64,000 nucleotides of DNA, taken from assembly GCA_037039925.1 (NCBI GenBank), contig JAXRKP010001008.1, positions 92,501-156,500 on the forward strand, in the 5' to 3' direction. Numbering within the stretch: position 1 is the first letter of the stretch; the number at the start of each line of letters is the position of its first letter. Origin of the DNA: Doris montereyensis (lineage: Eukaryota; Mollusca; Gastropoda; Nudibranchia; Dorididae). Positions 52,775-64,000 of this stretch are shown here, piece by piece. A program made the translations under genes and the position numbers. The notes under the pieces were generated by a model that was not told where the DNA came from, did not search any database, and saw only the letters and a program-made list of their open reading frames with translations.

Positions 52775-55700
52775 TCAGTTGACAAATGTCAAAGATCCTA
52801 CTGGACAAATTTTAAAGATCGTACAGGACAAATGTTAAAGATTCTACTCGACAAATGTTAAAGATTCTACTGGACAAATGTTAAAGATCCTCATGGACAA
52901 ATGTTAAAGATTCTACTGGACAAATGTTAATGATCCTACTGGACAAATGTTAAAGATCCTACTGGACAAATGTTAAAGATCCTACTGGACAAATGTTAAA
53001 TATTCTACTGGACAAATGTTAAAAATCCTACTGGACAAATGTTAAAGATTCTACTGGACAAATGTTAAAGATCCTACTGGACAAATGTTAAATATTCTAC
53101 TGGACAAATGTTAAAAATCACACTGGACAAATGTTAAAGATTTTACTGGACAAATGTTAAAGATTCTACTGGACAAATGTTAAAGATTCTACTGGACAAA
53201 TGTTAAAAATCACACTGGACAAATGTTAAAGATTTTACTGGACAAATGTTAAAGATTCTACTGGACAAATGTTAAAGATTCTACTGGACAAATGTTAAAG
53301 ATCCTACTGGACAAATGTTAAAGATTCTACTGGACAAATGTCAAAGATCCTACTGGACAAATGTTAAAGATTCTACTGGACAAATGTCAAAGATCCTACT
53401 GGACAAATGTTAAAAATTCTACTGGACAAATGTCAAAGATTCTACTGGACAAATGTCAACGATCATACTGGACAAATGTTAAAGACTCTACTGGACAAAT
53501 GTTAATGATCCTACTGGACAAATGTTAAAGATTCTACTGGACAAATGTTAAATATTCTACTGGACACATGTTAAAAATCCTACTGGACAAATGTGAAAGA
53601 TTCTACTGGACAAATGTTAAAGATTCTACTGGACAAATGTTAAAGATTCTACTCGACAAATGTTAAAGATTCTACTGGACAAATGTTAATGATCCTACTG
53701 GATAAATGTCAAAGATCCTACTGGACAAATGTTAAAGATTCTACTGGACAAATGTTAAAGATCACACTGGACAAATGTTAAAGATTTTACTGGACAAATG
53801 TCAAAGATCCTACTGGACAAATGTTAAAGATTCTACTGGACAAATGTCAAAGATCACACTGGACAAATGTTAAAGATCACAATGGACAAATGTTAAAGAT
53901 CCTACTGGACAAATGTTAAAGATCACACTGGACAAATGTTAAAGATCCTCATGGACAAATGTTAAAGATCACACTGGACAAATGTTAAAGATCCTAATGG
54001 ACAAATATTAAAGATCTTAACGGACAAATGTTAAAGATTCTACTGGACAAATGTTAAAGATCACAATGGACAAATATTAAAGATCCTACTGGACAAATGT
54101 TAAAGATCACACTGGACAAATGTTAAAGATCCTCATGGACAAATGTTAAAGATTCTGCTGACAAATGTTAAAGATCCTAATGGACAAATGTTAAAGATTC
54201 TACTGGACAAATGTTAAAGTTCACACTGGACAAATGTTAAAGATCCTAATGGACAAATGTTAAAGATTCTACTGGACAAATGTTAATGATCCTACTGGAC
54301 AAATGTTAAAGATTTTACTGGACAAATGTTAAAGATTCTACTGGACAAATGTCAAAGATCCTACTGGACAAATGTTAAAGATTCTACTGGACAAATGTGA
54401 ATGATTCTACTGGACAAATGTTAAAGATCCTACTGGACAAATGTTAAAGATCCTACTGGACAAATTTTAATGATTCTACTGGACAAATGTTAATGATTCT
54501 ACTGGACAAATGTTAAAGATTCTAATGGACAAATGTTAAAGATTCTACTGGACAAATGTTAAAGATTCTACTGGACAAATGGTAAAGATCCAACTAGGCA
54601 AATGTTAAAGATCACACTGGACAAATATTAAAGATCCTAACGGACAAATGTTAAAGATCCTACTGGACAAATGTTAAAGATTCTAAAGGACAAATTTTAA
54701 TGATTCTACTGGACAAATGTTAAAGATCCTACTGGACAAATGTTAAAGATTCTACTGGACAAATGTTAATGATCCTACTGGACAAATGTTAAAGATCCTA
54801 ACGGACAAATGTTAAAGATCACAATGGGCAAATGTTAAAGATCCTAATGGACAAATGTTAATGATCCTACTGGACAAATGTTAAAGATTCTACTGGACAA
54901 ATGTTAAAGATCCTACTGGACAAATGTTAAAGATTCTACTAGACAAATGTTAAACATCCTACTGGACAAATGTTAAAGATTCTACTGGACAAATTTTAAT
55001 GATTCTACTGGACAAATGTTAATGATTCTACTGGACAAATGTTAATGATTCTACTGAACAAATGTTAATAATCACAATGGACAAATGTTAAAGATTTTAC
55101 TGTGCAAATGTCAAAGACCCTACTAGACAAATGTTAAAGATTCTACTGGACAAATGTTAAAGATTCTACTCGACAAATGTCCAAGATCCTACTGGACAAA
55201 TGTTAAAGATTCCACTGGACAAATGTCCAAGATCCTACTGGACAAATGTTAAAGATTCTACTGGACAAATGTTAAAGATCCTACTGAACAAATGTTTAAG
55301 ATTTTACTGGACAAATGTTAAATATTCTACTGGACAAATGTTAAAGATCCTACTGGACAAATTTTAATGATTCTACTGGACACATGTTAAAGATTTTACT
55401 GGACAAATATTAATGATCCTACTGGACAAATGTTAAAGATTCTAATGGACAAATATTAATGATCCTACTTGAGAAATGTTAAAGATCCTACTGGACAAAT
55501 GTTAAAGATCCTACTGGACAAATGTTAAATATTCTACCGGACACATGTTAAAAATCCTACTGGACAAATGTTAAAGATTCTACTGGACAAATGTTAAAGA
55601 TTCTACTGGACAAATGTTAAAGATCCTAATGGACAAATGTTAAAGATCACACTGGACAAATGTTAAAGATCGTAATGGACAAATGTTAAAGATTTTACTG

Positions 55701-58700
55701 GACAAATGTTCAAGATCACACTGGATAAATGTTAAAGATCCTAATGGACAAATGTTAAAGATTCTGCTGGACAAATGTTAAAGATCACACTGGACAAATG
55801 TTACAGATCACACTGGACAAATGTTAAAGATCACACTGCACAAATGTTAAAGATCCTCATTGACAAATGTTAAAGATTCTGCTGACAAATGTTAAAGATC
55901 CTAATGGACAAATGTTAAAGATTCTACTGGACAAATGTTAAAGATCACACTGGACAAATGTTAAAGATCCTAATGGACAAATCTTAAAGATTCTACTGGA
56001 CAAATGTTAAAGATTCTACTAGACAAATGTTAAAGATTCTAATGGACAAATGTTAAAGATCACACTGGACAATTGTTAAAGATTCTACTGGACAAATATT
56101 ATAGATTCTAATGGACAAATGTTAAAGATTCTACTGGACAAATGTTAAAGATTCTACTGGACAAATGTTAAAGATTCTAAAGATTCTAATGGACAAATGT
56201 TAAAGATTATAATGGACAAATGTTAAAGATTCTAATGGACAAATGTTAAAGATTCTAAAGGACAAATGTTAAAGATTTTAATGGACAAATGTTAAAGATC
56301 CTACTGGACAAATGTTAAAGATCCTAATGGACAAATGTTAAAGATTCTAATTGACAAATGTTAAAGATTCTAATGGACAAATGTTAAAGATTCTAATGCA
56401 CAAATGTTAAAGATTCTAATGGACAAATGTTAAAGATTCTAAAGGACAAATGTTAAAGATTCTAAAGGACAAATGTTAAAGATTTTAATGGACAAATGTT
56501 AAAGATCCTACTGGACAAATGTTAAAGATCCTAATGGACAAATGTTAAAGATTCTAATTGACAAATGTTAAAGATTCTAATGGACAAATGTTAAAGATTC
56601 TAATGCACAAATGTTAAAGATTCTAATGGACAAATGTTAAAGATTCTAATGGACAAATGTTAAAGATTCTAATGGACAAATGTTAAAGATTCCAATGGAC
56701 AAATGTCAAAGATTCTACTGGACAAATGTCAAAGATCCTACTGGACAAATGTTAAAGATTCTACTGGACAAATGTTAAAGATCCTACTGGACAAATGTTA
56801 AAGATCCTACTGGACAAATGTTAAAGATTCTACTTGACAAATGTTAAAGATTCTACTGGACAAATGTTAAAGATTCTAATGGACAAATGTCAAAGATTCT
56901 ACTGGACAAATGTCAAAGATCCTACTGGACAAATGTTAAAGATTCTACTGGACAAATGTTAATGATCCTACTGGCCAAATGTTAAAGATTCTACTTGACA
57001 AATGTTAAAGATCCTAATGGACAAATGTTAAAGATTCTAATGGACAAATGTTAAACATACTAATGGACAAATGTTAAAGATTTTAATAGACAAATGTTAA
57101 ACATTCTACTTGACAAATGTTAAAGATTCTACTCGATAAATTTTAATGATTCTACTAGACAAATGTTAATGATTCTACTGGACAAATGTTAAAGATTTTA
57201 ATAGACAAATGTTAAAGATTTTAATAGACAAATGTTAAAGATTTTAATAGACAAATGTTAAAGATTTTAATAGACAAATGTTAAAGATTTTAATAGACAA
57301 ATGTTAAAGATTTTAATAGACAAATGTTAAAGATTTTAATAGACAAATGTTAAAGATTTTAATAGACAAATGTTAAAGATTTTAATAGACAAATGTTAAA
57401 GATTTTAATAGACAAATGTTAAAGATTTTAATAGACAAATGTTAAAGATTCTACTGGACAAATGTTAAAGATTCTACTGGACAAATGTTAATGATTCTAC
57501 TGGACAAATGTCAAAGATTCTAATGGACAAATGTTAAAGATCCTACTGGACAAATGTTAAATATTCTACTGGACAAATGTTAAAGATCCTACTGGACAAA
57601 TGTTAAATATTCTACTGGACAAATGTTAAAGATCCTACTGGACAAATGTTAAATATTCTACTGGACAAATGTTAAAGATTCTAATGGACAAACGTTAAAG
57701 ATTCTAAAGGACAAATGTTAAAGATTCTAATGGACAAATGTTAAAGATCCTAATGGATAAATGTTAAAGATTCTACTGGACAAATGTTAAAGATTCTACT
57801 GGACAAATGTTAAAGATTCTACTGGACAAATGTTAAAGATTCTACTGGACAAATGGTAAAGATCCAACTAGGCAAAAGTTAAAGATCACACTGGACAAAT
57901 ATTAAAGATCCTAACGGACAAATGTTAAAGATTCTACTGATCCTACTGGACAAATGTTAAAGATCACATTGGACAAATGTTAAAGATCACAATGGACAAA
58001 TTTTAAAGATTCTAATGGACAAATGTTAAAGATCACAACGGACAAATGTTAAAGATCACACTGGACAAATGTTAAAGATCACAATGGACAAATGCTAAAG
58101 ATTCTACTCGACAAATGTTAAAGATCACAACGGACAAATGTTAAAGATTCTAACGGACAAATGTTAAAGATTCTACTGGACAAATGTTAAAAATTCTAAT
58201 AGACAAATGTTAAAAATCAGACTGGACAAATGTGAAAAAATCACACTGGACAAATGTTAAAAATCACACTGGACAAATGTTAAAAATCACAATGGACAAA
58301 TGTTAAAGATCCTAATGGACAAATATTAAAGATTCTAATGGACACATATTAAAGATCACACTGGACAAATGTTAAAAATCACAATGGACAAATGTTAAAG
58401 ATCCTACTGGACAAATATTAAAGATCACACTGGACAAATGTTAAAGATCCTAATGGACAAATGTTAAAGATTTTAATAGACAAATGTTAAAAATCCTAAT
58501 GGACAAATGTTAAAGATTCTACTGGACAAACGTTCAAGATCACACTGGATAAATGTTAAAGATCCTAATGGACAAATGTAAAAGATTCTGCTGGACAAAT
58601 GTTAAAGATTCTAGTGGACAAATGTTAAAGATCCTACTGGACAAATGTTAAAGATTCTACTGGAGAAATGTTAAAGATTCTACTGGACAAATGTTAAAGA

Positions 58701-60690
58701 TTCTACTGGACAAATGTTAAAGATTCTACAGGACAAATGTTAAAGATCCTACTGGGCAAATGTTAAAGATTCTACTGGACAAATGTTAAAGATCCAACTA
58801 GGCAAATGTTAAAGATCACAGTGGACAAATGTTAAAGATCACACTTGACAAATGTTAAAGATCCTAATGGACAAATGTTCAAGATCCTACTGGCTAAATG
58901 TTAAAGATCACACTGGACAAATGTTAATGATTCTACTGGACAAATGTTAAAGATCACACTGGACAAATGTTAAAGATCACAGTGGACAAATGTTAAAGAT
59001 CACACTGGACAAATGATAAAGGTCACACTGGACAAATGTTAAAGATCACACTGAACAAATGTTAAAGATCACACTGGACAAATGTTAAAGATCACAGTGG
59101 ACAAATGTTAAAGATCACACTGGACAAATGTTAAAGATCCTACTGGACAAATGATAAAGATCACACTGGACAAATGTTAAAGATCACACTGAACAAATGT
59201 TAAAGATCACACTGGACAAATGTTAAAGATCACACTGGACAAATGTTAAAGATCACACTGGACAAATGTTAAAGATCCTAATGGACAAATGTTAAAGATC
59301 CTTAAGGACAAATGTTAAGATCCTAATGGACAAATGTTAATGATCCTAATGGACAAATGTTAAAGATCACAATGGACAAATGTTAAAGATCACACTGGAC
59401 AAATGTTAAAGATCACAATGGACAAATGTTAAAGATCCGTAAGGACAAATGTTAAGATCCTAATGGACAAATGTTAAAGATCACAATGGACAAATGTTAA
59501 AGATCACACTGGACAAATGTTAAAGATCACAGTGGACAAATGTTAAAGATCCTAATGGACAAATGTTAAAGATCACAGTAGACAAATGTTAAAGATCACA
59601 GTAGACAAATGTTAAAGATCACAGTGGACAAATGTTAAAGATCACAGTAGACAAATGTTAAAGATCACAGTAGACAAATGTTAAAGATCACAGTAGACAA
59701 ATGTTAAAGATCACAGTGGACAAATGTTAAAGATCACAGTAGACAAATGTTAAAGATCACAGTAGACAAATGTTAAAGATCACAGTAGACAAATGTTAAA
59801 GATCACAGTGGACAAATGTTAAAGATCACACTGGACAAAGGTTAAAGATCACAATGGACAAATGTTAAAGATCACACTGGACAAATGTTAAAGATCACAA
59901 TGGACAAATGTTAAAGATCACAGTGGACAAAGGTTAAAGATCACAATGGACAAATGTTAAAGATCACACTGGACAAATGTTAAAGATCACAATGGACAAA
60001 TGTTAAAGATCACAGTGGACAAATGTTAAAGATCACAGTAGACAAATGTTAAAGATCACACTGGACAAATGTTAAAGATCACAATGGACAAATGTTAAAG
60101 ATCACACTGGACAAATGTTAAAGATCACACTGAACAAATGTTAAAGATCACACTGGACAAATGTTAAAGATCACACTGGACAAATGTTAAAGATCACACT
60201 GGACAAATGTTAAAGATCACACTGAACAAATGTTAAAGATCACAGTGGACAAATGTTAAAGATCACACTGGACAAATGTTAAAGATCACACTGGACAAAT
60301 GTTAAAGATCACACTGAACAAATGTTAAAGATCACACTGGACAAATGTTAAAGATCACACTGGACAAATGTTAAAGATCACAGTAGACAAATGTTAAAGA
60401 TCACACTGGACAAATGTTAAAGATCACAGTGGACAACTGTTAAAGATCACACTGGACAAATGTTAAAGATCACAGTGGACAAATGTTAAAGATCACAGTG
60501 GACAAATGTTAAAGATCACACTGGACAAATGTTAAAGATCACATGGGACAAATGTTAAAGATCACACTGGACAAATGTTAAAGATCACATGGGACAAATG
60601 TTAAAGATCACAGTGGACAAATGTTAAAGATCACATGGGACAAATGTTAAAGATCACACTGGACAAATGTTAAAGATCACACTGGACCAA
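52775..60690. repeat. 23-bp minisatellite, about 340 copies, inside an intron
   Basis: Period 23: ACTGGACAAATGTTAAAGAT followed by CCT, TCT or CAC. Blocks are ordered: mixed CCT/TCT (52.8-56 kb), AATGGACAAATG units (56.1-56.7 kb), a uniform TTTTAATAGACAAATG run (57.18-57.44 kb), and CACACTGG or CACAGTGG units (58.9-60.68 kb). The array lies between two minus-strand exons with matching phase, so it appears to make up most of an 8.8-kb intron. No exon-like break is visible within it. Confidence 0.96.
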
Positions 60691-61085
60691 ACGACCAGAA
60701 ACACCGTCACAAAACAAAGACTTAGGTCGCGCGTCCACTTGAGTTTTGAACACTTCCAGGCCAGGCAACGCATAACATGCTCTCATTGTGGGTAACCACT
60801 ATTTTGCCTGCGAGATAGATCTGGGAGCGACAAAAATGGACGCGCTGCCTGACAGGCAGACATGTTGGCAAGGTCTGCATCAGATTCCAGGTCATGCCGT
60901 CACACAGGTTGAGTGACCAAAGCAGCCTCTCTCCAACCCCTTTTCACTACAAAGCACTTGCATGTGCTTTTTATAAATTGACTCAAGACTGAATGAGTAT
61001 ATGAAAGGGAAAGCATGGTCTGAATTTATCTCCCATTTTTTTTATTATCCCCCATGCCCATGGGCATCGCTTGCGTATGACTCAC
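60691..61085. other. Intron start next to the internal exon
   Basis: Non-repetitive apart from the small element at 60729-60845. On the minus strand this would be the first part of the intron following the donor at 61085. Confidence 0.5.
60729..60845. mobile_element. Small element with 9-bp inverted ends, related to 29.6 kb copies
   Basis: GCGCGTCCA at 60729-60737 is inverted as TGGACGCGC at 60837-60845. Internal parts (CCACTTGAG, CAACGCATAACATGCTCT, TCTGGGAGCGAC) match the two copies at 29.62-29.88 kb. Harbinger-like MITEs have such layouts, but the superfamily cannot be fixed from this. Confidence 0.5.
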
Positions 61086-61212
61086 GTTTGACCATGACCC
61101 TGTCTGCTATTAGCCTCTCCGGTCTGTCATCAAAGATTTTCCATTTGCCGCTGTTACTCCACATACCGTTCATTGTGATGTGGAAGTTAGCCATGTGGTG
61201 ACCAAAGAGTTT
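61086..61212 (-). CDS. Internal coding exon of the same unidentified protein
   Basis: On the minus strand the acceptor TTGTCTTTTTGTTCAG is followed by 127 nt and a consensus donor GTGAGT (complement of 61080-61085). The exon enters in phase 0 and encodes 42 residues plus one base: KLFGHHMANFHITMNGMWSN, then SGKWKIFDDRPERLIADRVM, then VK. Varied composition, with Trp, His and Phe spread through, is what a folded domain looks like and is unlike anything else in the window. The leftover C joins the CC that opens the exon at 52306. I do not recognise the family. Upstream exons must lie beyond the 22-bp array, probably outside the window. Confidence 0.7.
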
Positions 61213-61249
61213 CTGAACAAAAAGACAAGACAAGTCAGGACACCACTTC

Positions 61250-62578
61250 CAGAATAATAAGTCAAAGACAAAAGAGCAATAAATCAAAGACAAGTGAGCA
61301 ATAAGTCAAAGGCAAGACAGCAATAAATTAAAAACAAGACAGCAATAAGTCAAAGACAATATAGCAATAAGTGAAAGATAAGATAGCAATACGTCAAAGA
61401 TAAAACACCAATATGTCAAAGACAAGTGAGCAATAAGTCAAAGACAAGACAGCAATAAGTCAAAGACAAGATGACAATAAGTCAAAGACAAGACAGCAAT
61501 AAGTCAAAAACAAGACAGCAATAAGTCAAAGGCAAAGTGAGCAATAAGTCAAAAACAAGACAGCAATAAGTCAAAGACAATATAGGAATAAGTCAAAGAC
61601 AATATAGGAATAAGTCAAAGACAATATAGGAATAAGTCAAAGACAATATAGGAATAAGTCAAAGACAATATAACAATAAGTCAAAGACAAAGTGAGCAAT
61701 AAGTCAAAAACAAGACAGCAATAAGTCAAAGACAATATAGGAATAAGTCAAAGACAAGATGACAATAAGTCAAAGACAATATAGGAATAAGTCAAAAACA
61801 AGACAGCAATAAGTCAAAGACAATATAGGAATAAGTCAAAGACAAGATGACAATAAGTCAAAGACAATATAGGAATAAGTCAAAGATAATATAACAATAA
61901 GTCAAAGACAAAGTGAGCAATAAGTCAAAAACAAGACAGCAATAAGTCAAAGACAAAGTGAGCAATAAGTCAAAAACAAGACAGCAATACGTCAAAGACA
62001 AGACAGCAATAAGTCAAAAACAAGACAGCAATACGTCAAGGACAAAGTGAGCAATAAGTCAAAAACAAGACAACAATAAGTCAAAGACAAAGTGAGAATA
62101 AGTCAAAAACAAGACAGCAATAAGTCAAAGACAAAGTGAGCAATAAGTCAAAAACAAGACAGCAATAAGTCAAAGACAAGACAGCAATAAGTCAAAGACA
62201 AGACAGCAATAAGTCAAAGACAAGACAGCAATAAGTCAAAAACAAGACAGCAATACGTCAAGGACAAAGTGAGCAATAAGTCAAAAACAAGACAGCAATA
62301 AGTCAAAGACAAGACAGCAATAAGTCAAAGACAAAGTGAGCAATAAGTCAAAGACAAGTGAGCAATAAGTCAAAGACAATATAGGAATAAGTCAAAGACA
62401 ATATAACAATAAGTCAAAGACAAAGTGAGCAATAAGTCAAAAACAAGACAGCAATAAGTCAAAGACAAGACAGCAATAAGTCAAAGACAATATAACAATA
62501 AGTCAAAGACAAAGTGAGCAATAAGTCAAAAACAAGACAGCAATAAGTCAAAGACAAGACAGCAATAAGTCAGAGACA
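61250..62578. repeat. 22-bp minisatellite, about 60 copies, in the upstream intron
   Basis: Period 22: GTCAAAGACAAGACAGCAAT and AA, with variants GACAATATAGGAATAA and GACAAAGTGAGCAATAA. On the minus strand each unit reads TTGCTGTCTTGTCTTTGAC, a pyrimidine-rich run. The array lies just upstream of the acceptor of the internal exon, and the sequence at the acceptor (AAAAAGACAAGACAAGTC on the plus strand) looks like a diverged monomer. Confidence 0.95.
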
Positions 62579-63229
62579 ACGCTCTGAGAAGATGGCACTG
62601 AAAACCTGAGCAATGTGGCAGGTAATTGCCAGAGCTGGCAACATAATATTGACCTTGCTACCAGCAAACCGATTCCCCAAGCGGTGAGTGACATAAGAGG
62701 AGGAAGACATGCATTGCTGGTCAATGTGTTTGTAAACACACGCACAAGTATAGGAATAGGATTTACAATTCTCTTTACATTAGTAACAATGCCAGAGACG
62801 TTGAACAAGAAGGGCAACCCGTCTGAAGTGTTTGTTTTGTTATTTTCTTTTAATGTTTTTACTTGCATTTTTTCTCGAAATGTATTTTTTTCATACAAAA
62901 TTTATGTCATCAGTCATTGGCCCACCGATTTGTATAATATTTGGCACACGGGTACCTCTTGTCAATGTTAATAGAATGACAGCAGGTTATTTAGATATCT
63001 CTTAATTTTTTGAGAATTTTTGGGGGCTTCCATTTTCCACACACGACATATATATTATTTTTAAAAATTCATTAAATAAAATGTCATCCAAAAAGTATAT
63101 AAAAGAATGTTATTTTAATCTTTAGATATTGAATGGAAAAAACGATCTGCACAGGTTTAAAGTGATTTTATTCATAACTAAGTGAGGAAATAGATTTTGA
63201 AAATTTGGTAAAATAACACGAATTCAAAA
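62579..63229. other. Unique, AT-rich to the right; no gene supported
   Basis: Opposing frames of 116 (minus, 62548-62898) and 118 codons (plus, 62615-62971) overlap the same segment. The moderately GC-rich part (62580-62830) could be an exon or a dispersed repeat, but I see no domain and no clear splice pair. Confidence 0.4.
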
Positions 63230-63659
63230 ATGAAAAAAAATCACTTCAGGAGACGCCCCTTTCCTTACAGACCAAAGCCAAACTTCCCAGCACAAAATAT
63301 TATTCTGAAAAACCTACTGGTCTCTCCTTACTACTGCATTAATTGCAAGAAGACAGCAACAGGCTACACACTTGAAGAGAAATTTTATCAAAGAACAGTT
63401 TTAGTTTTAGTTAGCAAACTCAAATAGCTCTTGAACAAGAACAAATTCTCTTTCTCGGTGCCTGAAAGATGTAATTCCGTGTTAACTCTTAAAAGCCGGA
63501 ATTATTTCTTCATTTACCCGAATTTTTCTTGTTCGTCTAGGATGCGCGCAGACGACTTTTAAAAAAATATTTATAACAAGCTTCAGAATAGAGAAAGAAA
63601 GACAAATCACACATCAAAATAACAGGAATTAAATGCAGTTTCAAATCAACATCAATAAA
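63230..63659. other. AT-rich region, no gene supported
   Basis: A 65-codon plus frame at 63230-63427 contains one CxxC pair but no recognisable domain. The rest is AT-rich. Confidence 0.4.
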
Positions 63660-63890
63660 CTAATGAAAATAGGTTTTTGCACTACTGGGATCACTAGATT
63701 TATCAGAATCGTCACTGTCTTCCATAGGTAAATCACCATCAAACTCAAACAAATTATCATCAGATTCACTGAGTTCATCATCGTCTAAATCAGAACCTTC
63801 ATCAACAGTACAGAGTTCTAAGGCTTGTTGTGCTGTCAATCGTCAAGCACGGGCTTGGAAAGTTGCTCTAGACGAACTAGCAGAAGCCAT
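63660..63890 (-). pseudogene. Acidic N-terminal reading frame with internal stop (possible transposase remnant)
   Basis: On the minus strand ATG at 63890-63888 opens MASASSSRATFQARA. A TGA at 63845-63843, one base from an Arg codon CGA, interrupts it. The frame then continues RLTAQQALELC, followed by a long Asp/Glu/Ser-rich stretch (DEGSDLDDDELSESDDN, MEDSDDSDKSSDPSS), to TAG at 63662-63660. A basic start, an AQQALEL helix and an acidic stretch resemble the N-terminus of piggyBac-type transposases, but no DDE domain follows in the window. It could also be a first exon of a host gene with an error or selenocysteine-like TGA. Confidence 0.45.
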
Positions 63891-64000
63891 AGTTGTAAAC
63901 AAAAATTATCTGATTTACAGAATTGAAGAAAAAACACCTAAAAAAAGGGGAAAAATGCACAAAAAACACAAAATTTTTCAGTTGTTTTCGTTCTACTTTC

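Noticed and set aside
61045..61293. An uninterrupted 82-residue protein
   Set aside because: The frame extends past a consensus GTGAGT donor on one side and a pyrimidine tract with CAG on the other; only the middle 42 codons look like protein.
62548..62971. Overlapping frames of about 117 codons on both strands
   Set aside because: Both are open over the same segment and neither shows a family motif; kept only as an unassigned region.

Overview
This is eukaryotic nuclear DNA from a metazoan, most plausibly a mollusc or another marine invertebrate. The evidence is tRNA-derived SINEs with Pol III A/B boxes, 5'-truncated non-LTR retrotransposons, a terminal exon with a splice acceptor and an AATAAA signal, and very large micro- and minisatellites. 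The phylum is an inference from repeat style. By my tally about three quarters of the 64 kb is tandem repeat, and almost every long open frame here is translated repeat rather than a gene.

Layout. 1-2335: a 42-bp minisatellite, a GT microsatellite, a small element with 30-nt inverted ends, and a 39-bp minisatellite that may be the 5' leader of a LINE. 2395-4122: a broken LINE (endonuclease plus start of RT) with a nested insertion. 4130-21560: a superarray of 44-46-bp monomers in successive subfamilies, cut at 14976-16545 by a 5'-truncated LINE on the minus strand. 21560-23040: simple repeats and a SINE. 23045-29275: a 27-bp array ending in the same tail as a SINE at 32.3 kb. 29440-33700: SINEs, small elements, three short minisatellites and GA tracts. 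33705-40806: a 50-bp array, a plus-strand LINE, an ATT/AGT microsatellite, and a 25-bp array that looks like a shortened form of the 50-bp monomer. 40807-47222: a 38-bp array, GA tracts, an ATAGCCCACC-type decamer array, and a 35/43-bp minisatellite adjoining a tRNA-SINE. 47560-51490: SINE core and a 25-bp array.

The only convincing host gene is on the minus strand at 52-61 kb. A 127-nt internal exon (61086-61212) and a 116-nt terminal exon (52191-52306) have good splice sites and compatible phases. The intron between them is about 8.8 kb, of which about 7.9 kb is a 23-bp minisatellite. The intron upstream of the internal exon carries a 1.3-kb 22-bp minisatellite. I do not recognise the protein; it ends in a very acidic tail. 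At the right edge (63660-63890, minus) is a short acidic reading frame with one internal stop, possibly a decayed transposase N-terminus.

The main theme is how mobile elements and minisatellites are linked. Several arrays start or end at SINE parts. In one case (45.2-46.6 kb) an unamplified copy of the same SINE elsewhere in the window (30.2-30.4 kb) shows the sequence from which the monomer appears to have been amplified. LINEs have inserted into arrays, after which one flank evolved a new monomer.
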